A stretch of DNA of 35,191 bases. It comes from an uncultured Clostridia bacterium. GTDB lineage: Bacteria; Bacillota; Clostridia; Christensenellales; UBA3700. The position numbers and the translations under genes were made by a program. The stretch spans positions 1 to 35,191 of the forward strand of contig CAMFVQ010000008.1 of the NCBI GenBank assembly GCA_945992255.1, read 5' to 3'. The notes under the pieces are model-generated. The model worked only from the letters and a program-made list of their open reading frames with translations, had not been told where the DNA came from and made no database searches. This document shows positions 28,701 through 35,191 of this stretch, piece after piece. Position 1 is the first letter of the stretch. Every line of letters begins with the position of its first letter.

Positions 28701-29845
28701 TGGCAGATAAATATGCAGTACGAAATTTAAGGCTTTGCACAAAAGACTGTCTTTGCCTTTATGTTTGCCCTACCGGAGCGACTGATACAGAGAACAGCAT
28801 TATTGATCCAAATAAGTGTATCGGCTGCGGCGTATGTGCCGGGGCATGTCCTTCAGGTGCTATTTCAATGATGCCGAAGGAATTGCCCCCACAGCAGCCT
28901 AAAACGGATAAAGTAGTCGAGGCGCTGCGTGCTCTCGTTCAAAGCAAAGCGCAGGCTGAAAAAATAGCTTCCCAGCTGCCCGATACACTTTCGGAGGCGG
29001 TATCAAAATCGTCTCGACTTATGGCAGAAGACCTTTGCAGAGAAGCAGGTTTTATGCTTCCGCAAAGCGCCAACACAAAAGAATTTTTAGAGCAGCTAAA
29101 ATCCTATCCCGATATTCCGGTGGATGTGGTGGAAGCATTGCTTCATAACATAAATTTCAATGAAAATATAAAAAAGAAAGAGGTAACGAAAATGGCAAAA
29201 TGGAAATGCACCGTATGCGGTTATATTCACGAGGGAGATACTCCTCCCGAAACCTGTCCTGTCTGCAAACAGCCGAAAGAAAAATTCGTAAGGCTTGAGG
29301 AAGAATCCAAGAATCCTTATGCCGGTACCAAGACCGAAAAGAACCTTTGGGAAGCATTTGCAGGCGAATCTCAGGCAAGAAACAAGTATACATACTTTGC
29401 TTCTGTTGCAAAGAAGGCAGGCTTCGAACAAATAGCAGCACTTTTCTTGCAGACTGCCGAAAATGAAAAGGAACATGCGAAACTGTGGTTTAAGGCGCTC
29501 GGCGAGCTTGGTAACACTGCCGAAAACCTGCTCCATGCAGCGGAAGGCGAAAACACCGAGTGGACTGATATGTATGATCGTATGGCAAGAGAAGCTGATG
29601 AAGAAGGCTTTCACGATTTGGCTGATCAATTCCGTGGTGTTGCCGCTATTGAGAAAGCACATGAGGAAAGATATCGTGCACTTCTTAAAAATGTTGAAAC
29701 CAAAACAGTATTTGAAAAGTCCGGCGTAACGGTTTGGGAATGCCGTAATTGCGGTCATATCGTTGTAGGTACGACGGCTCCCGAAATATGTCCTGTATGT
29801 AAGCATCCGCAAGCTTATTTTGAAGTTCGTAAAGAAAATTATTAA
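28700..29845 (+). CDS. Ferredoxin-rubrerythrin fusion
   Basis: A 381-residue protein. Residues 1-60 are a two-cluster ferredoxin: [12 protein letters not shown] is canonical, but the first set ([12 protein letters not shown]) has unusual spacing. A helical linker runs to about 164. At residue 165 an ATG (29192) with GAGG upstream opens a complete rubrerythrin: N-terminal rubredoxin (CTVCGY...CPVCK), the ferritin-like di-iron domain with the Glu/His ligands ([41 protein letters not shown]), and a C-terminal rubredoxin (CRNCGH...CPVCKHP). It reduces peroxide to water in anaerobes. No stop separates the two parts, so either a true fusion or two products from one frame is possible. Confidence 0.9.
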   Translation: MADKYAVRNLRLCTKDCLCLYVCPTGATDTENSIIDPNKCIGCGVCAGACPSGAISMMPKELPPQQPKTDKVVEALRALVQSKAQAEKIASQLPDTLSEAVSKSSRLMAEDLCREAGFMLPQSANTKEFLEQLKSYPDIPVDVVEALLHNINFNENIKKKEVTKMAKWKCTVCGYIHEGDTPPETCPVCKQPKEKFVRLEEESKNPYAGTKTEKNLWEAFAGESQARNKYTYFASVAKKAGFEQIAALFLQTAENEKEHAKLWFKALGELGNTAENLLHAAEGENTEWTDMYDRMAREADEEGFHDLADQFRGVAAIEKAHEERYRALLKNVETKTVFEKSGVTVWECRNCGHIVVGTTAPEICPVCKHPQAYFEVRKENY

Positions 29846-29859
29846 AGGGAGAAAGAAAA

Positions 29860-30240
29860 ATGAAAGAAAAGTTTTATATTTGTCGCCATTGCGGTAACTT
29901 AATTGGTCTTATTCACGATGCGGGCGTCCCTATGATGTGCTGCGGACAAAAGATGGAGGCGCTGGTTCCCAACACCACCGAAGCGGCGGGAGAAAAGCAC
30001 TTGCCGTTTGTTCATAAAGAAGACGCTTCCGTTTATGTAAAAGTCGGCGAAATAACTCATCCCATGACCGAGGAACACCACATCCAATGGGTTTACGTTG
30101 AAACTGAGAATGGCGGTCAGCGCAGAGCTTTTAAACCTGGTGATACACCGGAAGCTACCTTTTGCACTGGCGAAGATAAACCTGTTGCAGTTTATGCTTA
30201 CTGTAACCTCCACGGACTTTGGAAAACTGAAATCAAGTAA
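29860..30240 (+). CDS. dfx: Desulfoferrodoxin / superoxide reductase (island copy)
   Basis: A 126-residue superoxide reductase, last gene of the rubredoxin operon. The desulforedoxin part has CRHCGN...CCGQKM. The SOR site has EKHLP, HPMTEEHHIQW and CNLHGLW. It shares the family residues with the chromosomal copy at 6376 but differs at many other positions, so it was acquired separately and not duplicated recently. It would draw electrons from the two rubredoxin-bearing proteins encoded upstream. A GGGAGAAAG ribosome site precedes it. Confidence 0.95.
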   Translation: MKEKFYICRHCGNLIGLIHDAGVPMMCCGQKMEALVPNTTEAAGEKHLPFVHKEDASVYVKVGEITHPMTEEHHIQWVYVETENGGQRRAFKPGDTPEATFCTGEDKPVAVYAYCNLHGLWKTEIK

Positions 30241-30250
30241 AAGTAAAATT

Positions 30251-30280
30251 GCCTGCCAAAACATCTTGGCAGGCGATTTG
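30251..30280 (+). terminator. Terminator of the rubredoxin/rubrerythrin/dfx operon
   Basis: GCCTGCCAA / TTGGCAGGC, 9 bp, with a 6-base loop, followed by GATTTGT. The T-run is weak. Confidence 0.7.
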
Positions 30281-30627
30281 TCATATCTTTTCAATTATAA
30301 ATAAGTTTAGCGTTTACAAGTTCAGTTGCTCGATTATGGATATTGGCAACGTTCCTTCTTCGTTAAGAAATCCTAGACCGGAAATCTTGTCGTCAGAGTT
30401 GCCTTTGACTTTTTTGATTGAGTAAACAACTTTTTTTCATTTTTTGAAAACGGCTATAAAAAATGGTATTGTTTTTGGTATTATTTTAGTTTGAGAATTA
30501 TTTAGAAATCTAAAATTTGCCGAAAAAACGAAAGAAAATAGCCGATTTTAACGAAAAATATTGCTCAAAACGCCCAAAAATGTGCGAAAATTGCTTATTT
30601 TAATAGGATTTTGAGACTTTTTCAAAA

Positions 30628-30671
30628 CTCCTAAGGGCTAGTTGTGGGTTCGATTCCCGCAGGGAGTGCCA
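30628..30671 (+). pseudogene. 3' half of tRNA-Arg(CCT): right island junction
   Basis: Starts at CTCCTAA, then GGGCT (pairs with AGCCC of the left half), T-arm GTGGG-TTCGATT-CCCGC, acceptor strand AGGGAGT, discriminator G, CCA. The bases before the loop are not tRNA. Joined to the left half it gives a standard tRNA-Arg(CCT), except for one A-G mismatch and two G-T pairs in the acceptor stem. Confidence 0.75.
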
Positions 30672-30673
30672 AT

Positions 30674-30697
30674 GCGACCGCTGGTCGCTTTTTTTAT
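30674..30697 (+). terminator. Terminator after the right tRNA 3' half
   Basis: GCGACC / GGTCGC with a 3-base loop and eight Ts: the original tRNA terminator. Confidence 0.75.
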
Positions 30698-31112
30698 AAA
30701 AAAATCACCTAAAAGCCGTGTTTTGCTGCAAAAAATGCAAATTCAAGCCCTCATTTCGATACTGACGGTGTAAGTAACTATTCAAATTTTTGACATCATG
30801 TTTTAGAATTGGTATTATTTTGGTATTATTTTGCTATTAAAGTTGTTGCTATGTTTTGAAAATTACTCAAACTACCTCCCAAAAAACGTAGCCATTTGGG
30901 CGGAAAAATGCTCCAATCTACCTACAATCTGATCTACTATCCCCATATCTGCGATATATCAACTTGTAATATTTTCGGCAACAAAAATTGGCTTCCTGCC
31001 AACATTGAATTACAAATTAAGTACTTATACTCTTTCTCTTTTACTGCCACCAAGTGTTGGCTTCAAGAACGTTTTATAGTACTCCGCTCTTTTCAAATTT
31101 GTAGATATTAGT

Positions 31113-32129
31113 TTATTTTTTGTCTACAAAGTATCTTTCGCCTTCGAGTATTTCATCGATACTCTCGAGTTCATCTTGGCTAAAACTTGTGTTGTCGAAT
31201 GCTTGTATATTCTCGAGGAGCTGGCTGGTACTGCTCACACCTACCAAAACACTGGTAATGACTGGGTTGTTGGCTATCCAACTGAGTGCCATTTGAGCCA
31301 AAGATTGTCCTCGCTCAAAAGCAATTTTGCTGAGAGCTATGGCTCTCTCGATTTTGCCCTCGCTGAAAATCCTGTCCATAGTGAAGCTTTTGGCTCTGCG
31401 GCTGTCGAATGGCACATTGCCAAAATACTTGTCACTGAGCAAGCCTTGGGCAAGCGGACTGAAAGCAATACAGCCTATACCACGCTCTTCTAGCACATCG
31501 CACAAGCTGACTTCGCCCCTCTCTATCCACCTGTCGAACATATTATATCGAGCTTGGTGAATGATAAATGGCGTACCCATTTGGTCGAATAGGTCATACA
31601 TTTGGAGTGTTTTTTCGGCATCATAGTTGGATATGCCTACATACAAAGCCTTGCCTTGTCTGACAATCAAATCAAGTGCTCGTGCCGTTTCTTCGATAGG
31701 AGTGTTGGGGTCTGGGCGGTGATGATAGAATATGTCCACATAGTCAAGCCCCATGCGTTTCAAGCTCTGGTCGAGCGATGCGACAAGGTATTTTTTACTT
31801 CCCCAATCGCCATAAGGACCTTCCCACATTTTGTAGCCTGCCTTGGTGGATATAACAAGCTCATCTCGATAAGCACTCAGATTGTCTTTCAATATTTTGC
31901 CAAAATTCCTCTCGGCACTGCCTGACATTGGACCATAGTTGTTCGCCAAATCAAAATGTGTGATACCCTTGTCGAAAGCTGTCTTGATGATGTCCGTGCA
32001 TGTGTCAATATTGGCTTCATCTCCAAAGTTTTGCCACAATCCAACCGACAATGAAGGCAACTTCAAACCGCTGTTTCCACAATAGTTGTAGGTCATATTG
32101 GCATATCTGTCATCTCTTGGAAAGCTCAT
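31113..32129 (-). CDS. Aldo/keto reductase (YghZ/Gpr-like)
   Basis: A 338-residue NADPH-dependent reductase. The start follows AAAGGAGGGAGT. The catalytic tetrad is visible: Asp and Tyr in HFDLANNYGP, Lys in ISTKAGY, His in DIFYHHR. The closing NADP-binding segment (SVLVGVSSTSQLLENI) is present. The MTYNYCGNSGLKLPSLSVGLW start and the length are typical of the YghZ branch (L-glyceraldehyde-3-phosphate reductase and relatives). The native substrate is uncertain. It lies 10 bases after radC on the same strand. Confidence 0.9.
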   Translation of the reverse strand: MSFPRDDRYANMTYNYCGNSGLKLPSLSVGLWQNFGDEANIDTCTDIIKTAFDKGITHFDLANNYGPMSGSAERNFGKILKDNLSAYRDELVISTKAGYKMWEGPYGDWGSKKYLVASLDQSLKRMGLDYVDIFYHHRPDPNTPIEETARALDLIVRQGKALYVGISNYDAEKTLQMYDLFDQMGTPFIIHQARYNMFDRWIERGEVSLCDVLEERGIGCIAFSPLAQGLLSDKYFGNVPFDSRRAKSFTMDRIFSEGKIERAIALSKIAFERGQSLAQMALSWIANNPVITSVLVGVSSTSQLLENIQAFDNTSFSQDELESIDEILEGERYFVDKK

Positions 32130-32139
32130 ACTCCCTCCT

Positions 32140-32868
32140 TTATTTTTTATCAGATATTTGCTCTTCTGACATAAATTGGTAATATTTGTCTCTAAAATTG
32201 TCTAGTTTTCCGTTCTGTGCAAAGCTGTAAACATTTTCCCTTGCCACTATGATATGGTCAACCAACCTTACGCCCATCATCTCGAGCGATGCCGCTGCCC
32301 ACTTTGTAAATTCCATATCCCTAAAAGACGGCAAGGCATTTCCGCTTGGGTGATTGTGGGTGATATAAATATTTGGTGCGGACAAATTGTGACACATCAT
32401 AACCATTTTGCGAGTGGCAATGCGACAATCGCTGATACCGCCTTGACCTATCTCGCTCTTTTCGATAAGGCAACCTTTGTTGTCTACCGCCAACATATAC
32501 ACAGCTTCATTGTTGAGGTCGCTGAGCAATGTTTTGCAATAGTCTTTGACCTTAGAATAGGTAGACAAGTTGGGCTTTGGCCCATATTTGCTGAGATTGT
32601 ATTTCTTGAATACTCCCGGCAAGCTCACCAAAAACTCTGCTGCCTTTTGGGTCATATTCGGCACCTGAACCAACATTTGGGGTGTCGAGTCCAACACGCT
32701 AGATAGCGAACCGAACTTGTTGATAAGTTCGTGGGCTATCGGATTGGTATCCTTGCGAGGTATATATGGATAAAGCAAATATTCCAACACTTCGTGTTCT
32801 TGCAAGTTGGTCACCCCCTCCGCAAGTATTCTCTCACGCATTCTATCTCTATGATTCTCGTGTATCAT
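32140..32868 (-). CDS. radC: RadC-family JAB-domain protein
   Basis: A 242-residue protein. The N-terminal half has the UPF0758 helical/HhH part (RERILAEGVTNLQEHEVLEYLL). The C-terminal half is the JAB1/MPN metalloprotease-like domain with the THNHPSGNALPSFRD motif (HxH...D zinc ligands), followed by DHIIVARENVYSFAQNG. The family was named for DNA repair, but its real activity is unsettled. It overlaps the end of the P-type ATPase gene by 20 bases, so the three minus-strand genes here form one operon. The IS30 insertion upstream may have altered its transcription. Confidence 0.9.
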   Translation of the reverse strand: MIHENHRDRMRERILAEGVTNLQEHEVLEYLLYPYIPRKDTNPIAHELINKFGSLSSVLDSTPQMLVQVPNMTQKAAEFLVSLPGVFKKYNLSKYGPKPNLSTYSKVKDYCKTLLSDLNNEAVYMLAVDNKGCLIEKSEIGQGGISDCRIATRKMVMMCHNLSAPNIYITHNHPSGNALPSFRDMEFTKWAAASLEMMGVRLVDHIIVARENVYSFAQNGKLDNFRDKYYQFMSEEQISDKK

Positions 32869-35083
32869 TTACTCTCTTCTTCCTTTGCAATTTCTTCAAA
32901 AATCTTCTGCTGTTTTCGCTCCACTTTTCGCCGTATTTGTCATCTAATATACCCAGCAACTTTTGGGAGCAAGCCGCCACAACTATGCCACAAACAGCAG
33001 CTGCGATGATATAGCCATAGTGCTTGAAGTCGATGATTTCCATACCTAAGAAAAGTTTGTCAAAGCACAATGTATCTACATAAATGCCCACAATACTGAG
33101 TGCTATCATCACCACAATCACACAAGTACGGAGCTTGTTGAGCGGCATAGAAATCATAATGAGTATGCCAAAACCTGCCATAGTCAACGCTAGTGTAAGC
33201 ATAGAATTTTGATAATTGACCACATTGCCGACAGCCTGCAAATCAAGACTGCCATTGATAGCATACATAACGAACACCGCCACTATCAGTCCCAAAGCTC
33301 CCGCAAAGCTCGCTTTGATAATGTTCCGCATAAACTTGCCACTTATCCTTGCGTTGTTGGGCTGGAGTGCATATATGAATGTTGGCGCACCGATGACAAA
33401 AAACTCGATGAGCAACATCTTCTTGGTGTCGAACGGATAGCTTGGCACTTTGGTCACCAGCGTGATAATCGAAAAGATAAATGTCATGAACATAACCATA
33501 ATAGTTTTCATCAAATAAAGCGAAGAAACCTTTTCGATATTGTTGATAACTTTTCTTCCCTCTTGCACTATGCTTGGCATAGATGAAAAATCGTTGTCGA
33601 GTAGCACTATTCGAGAAATGTTGCGAGCTACTTCGTTGGCTTGGGCGAATGAGATAGAACAATCGCTTTCTTTGAGCGCTTGGATATCATTGACTCCGTC
33701 GCCTATCATACCCACGACTCTGCCCTTCTCTTGCAACTTTTCCACAATTTTGCATTTTTGACTTGGAGAAACTCTGCCAAAAATGACCGTATCTTCCACA
33801 TTGTCCAATATAGTTTGGTCATCGACCTTGGAGCAATTGACATACCTGTCCGCTCCCACAACCCCTGCCTTAGAGGCTATGTAACTGACAGTTGCCGGAT
33901 TGTCGCCTGATATGATTTTGATATCCACATCGTTGGAGGCGAACCAGTCAAGCGTTTGTTTGACATTGTCACGCAAAGTGTCTTCAAGTCCAAAAAATGC
34001 CAATGGAATAGACTTAGTTTTGTCAAAATTCTCGATACACCCCTTGCATTTTGCAAGCAAGAGCGTTCTTTTGCCCACCTCAGAATTGACTTTGATATAG
34101 CTCTCCATATCGCTGTCTAGCTCTGCCAAATAGTCTGGCGCTCCAAGAAAATAGCTGTATTCACCTATGGTAATTGAGCTACATTTGCGGATTGATGAAA
34201 AGCTCTGCACGTCCGAACAATCAAGAATTTTGCAATCTTTGAAATACTCGACCAGCGCTATTGCCGTTGGCTTTTTGTCCTTTGTCCAATGGTTGAGTGA
34301 CAACACAATGTCGCCTATATCTAGCTCATCTTGTCCCACTTGGTACATATCCACCACGCTCATTTGTCCACTGGTGATTGTGCCTGTTTTGTCGAGCAAC
34401 AATGTGTCCACTTGAGCTAGCATTTCGATAGAATAAATATCCTTTGGCAAAGCTCCTGTCTTGGACAGCTTCAACACCGATGCCGCAAGGGCTGTCGATG
34501 TCAACATAAACATACCGATAGGGAGCATACCGAGCATCGAACTTGCTACATTGATGATAAGTCCTCGCCAACCATGCGTGTCGCCCATATTCAGTCTTTC
34601 GGCAAGGAATATGAACACCGCCAACACCACCAACACACCGCTCAGCACTTTGATGATGAAGTTTAGAGTGTTGAAAATCATTGATTTTGGCTTGTTGATT
34701 TTCTTTGCTATGCGGACAATGCCCTCGATATAACAATCTTTGCCCACTCTGTCGGCTTGGCAATATGCCTCACCTGCCACAATATTACTGCCTGCTAGGA
34801 GCTTGTCGCCTGCGTTCTTGCGGATAGCTACCGATTCGCCAGTGAGAATGGACTCATCGACTTCGATATAGCCCTCTTCCACAATGGCATCGACTGGCAC
34901 TTGCGCACCTGCTCCCACCACGAAAATATCATCAAGCACAATGTCAGAGGAGGCAATCTCTGCCACTTTTCCCCCTCTCACAACCTTGACACCTGCCGTA
35001 TGCACAATGGTGAGTTTGGACACTGCTTTCTTGGCTTTGACTTCTTGGACAATGCCAATGATAATGTTGAAGTAAATTGTCAA
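32849..35083 (-). pseudogene. CtpE-like P-type cation ATPase, 5' end cut off by IS30
   Basis: The frame (744 codons) contains the actuator motif LTGES (about 80-84), the phosphorylation site DKTGT (Asp231), the hinge MIGDGVND, and a TM4 reading LGMLPIGMF in place of the usual PEGL, as in CtpE-type calcium/cation pumps. Full-length relatives begin with about 80-100 more residues containing the first two TM segments. Here the first five codons lie in the IS30 end, and the native sequence begins only at NIIIGIVQEVKAKK. With TM1-TM2 missing, it is unlikely to work. The C-terminal six-TM part and the RadC overlap are intact, so the insertion is probably recent. Confidence 0.8.
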
Positions 35084-35191
35084 GCGAAGTGCAACACTTT
35101 AGATAATTCTTGATTAAATAAATCTGCTGGTGTTTGATACTTCAATATCTTTCTAGGTCTGGCGTTCATGAGCGCCAGATTCTTTTTTAAT
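35072..35191 (-). mobile_element. IS30-family insertion sequence (right part outside window)
   Basis: The terminal sequence GTAAATTGTCAAGCGAAGTG, bordering the ATPase frame, looks like an IS30-type end that overlaps the transposase stop. Only about 120 bases are in the window. The other end and any target-site duplication lie outside, so the exact border base is approximate. Confidence 0.7.
35080..35191 (-). CDS. IS30-family transposase, C-terminal fragment
   Basis: The minus strand encodes ...LALMNARPRKILKYQTPADLF..LSKVLHFA and a stop. The RPRK-LxYxTP-F pattern near the end is typical of IS30 transposases (the end of the DDE domain). The gene runs off the right edge of the window, so only 36 codons are seen. 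Confidence 0.75.
   Translation of the reverse strand, partial: LKKNLALMNARPRKILKYQTPADLFNQELSKVLHFA

Larger units (their letters stand above)
7287..30634. mobile_element. Composite genomic island inserted in tRNA-Arg(CCT)
   Basis: The island is bounded by the tRNA 5' half on the left and the tRNA 3' half on the right; both carry the CTCCTAAGGG core. It contains an internal tRNA 3' half at 22846 with the same CTCCTAAGG core, which suggests two units in tandem: about 7294-22852 (integrase, replication genes, defence operon) and about 22853-30634 (redox cargo, no integrase). TTTGGTGACC arms lie near both ends of the first unit (7397 and 22691). No relaxase, coupling protein, capsid or portal gene is seen, so it is probably a mobilisable or satellite-like element rather than a full ICE or prophage. 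The exact boundary bases within the core cannot be fixed. Confidence 0.7.
30475..30832 (+). repeat. TTGGTATTATTTT repeats flanking the right attachment site
   Basis: One exact copy inside the island (30475-30487) and two overlapping copies beyond it (30809-30821, 30820-30832). Direct repeats around an attachment core are typical of integrase arm sites. Confidence 0.5.
30281..31112. other. Gene-free stretch around the right island end
   Basis: About 830 bases hold the tRNA 3' half, its terminator and repeats of TTGGTATTATTTT (exact copies at 30475, 30809 and 30820, plus a near copy at 30464). The plus-strand frame at 30896-31111 has no ribosome site and is not convincing. No other gene or RNA is seen. 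Confidence 0.5.

Noticed and set aside
29096-29812. 238-codon minus-strand ORF opposite the rubrerythrin region
   Set aside because: Shadow frame; the plus strand encodes complete rubredoxin and ferritin-like motifs.
7287-30634. Island as a complete prophage or full ICE
   Set aside because: No capsid, portal, terminase, relaxase, coupling protein or type IV secretion gene is visible in any frame.

Overview
The window looks like a chromosome segment of an anaerobic, moderately AT-rich Firmicute, probably a gut-type clostridium. The signs are strong AGGAGG-type ribosome binding sites, TTGACA/TATAAT promoters, desulfoferrodoxin, rubredoxin and rubrerythrin, and InlB-type surface repeats. Genus and species cannot be judged from sequence alone.

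Layout. (1) 1-4105: a plus-strand cluster of surface-type proteins: the 3' part of a large membrane-anchored InlB-repeat protein, two small proteins, a second signal-peptide/InlB-repeat/TM protein, a very basic protein and a 40-residue secreted peptide. It ends at a strong terminator. (2) 4130-6801: minus-strand housekeeping genes: purC, a cation diffusion facilitator behind a probable NiCo (czcD) riboswitch, and a desulfoferrodoxin. (3) 7256-30671: a composite genomic island of about 23 kb inserted in the anticodon loop of a tRNA-Arg(CCT). The 5' half of the tRNA, with its promoter, lies at the left edge; a matching 3' half, with a terminator, lies at the right edge. A complete second tRNA-Arg(CCT) sits just inside the left edge, and another tRNA 3' half at 22846 divides the island in two. 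(4) 31113-35191: an aldo/keto reductase, RadC, and a CtpE-like P-type ATPase whose 5' end has been cut off by an IS30-family element.

Island, left part (7.3-22.9 kb). A tyrosine recombinase, an excisionase-like protein, a helix-turn-helix replication protein, a DnaC-type loader and an XRE regulator form a mobile-element core with no visible relaxase or capsid gene. Its main cargo is one apparent minus-strand operon (16493 to 8108) behind a clear promoter: a small XRE controller, two cytosine-5 methyltransferases, an HNH nuclease, two putative restriction nucleases, Vsr, an unknown multi-pass membrane protein, and a Thoeris pair (ThsB TIR protein, ThsA SIR2-SLOG protein). A restriction-modification system and Thoeris may therefore be co-transcribed under one controller, with the membrane protein as a candidate extra component.

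Island, right part (22.9-30.6 kb). A redox and sulfur stress module: thioredoxin, rhodanese, CoA-disulfide-reductase/rhodanese fusion, a Crp/Fnr regulator, a DUF134/NifX-like fusion, a double rubredoxin, a ferredoxin-rubrerythrin fusion and a second desulfoferrodoxin. Two operons carry near-identical CRP-like palindromes at the same distance from their -10 boxes. The Crp and DUF134 genes diverge from mirror-image promoters built on one perfect palindrome. This supports a small, self-regulated oxidative/persulfide defence regulon carried as island cargo.
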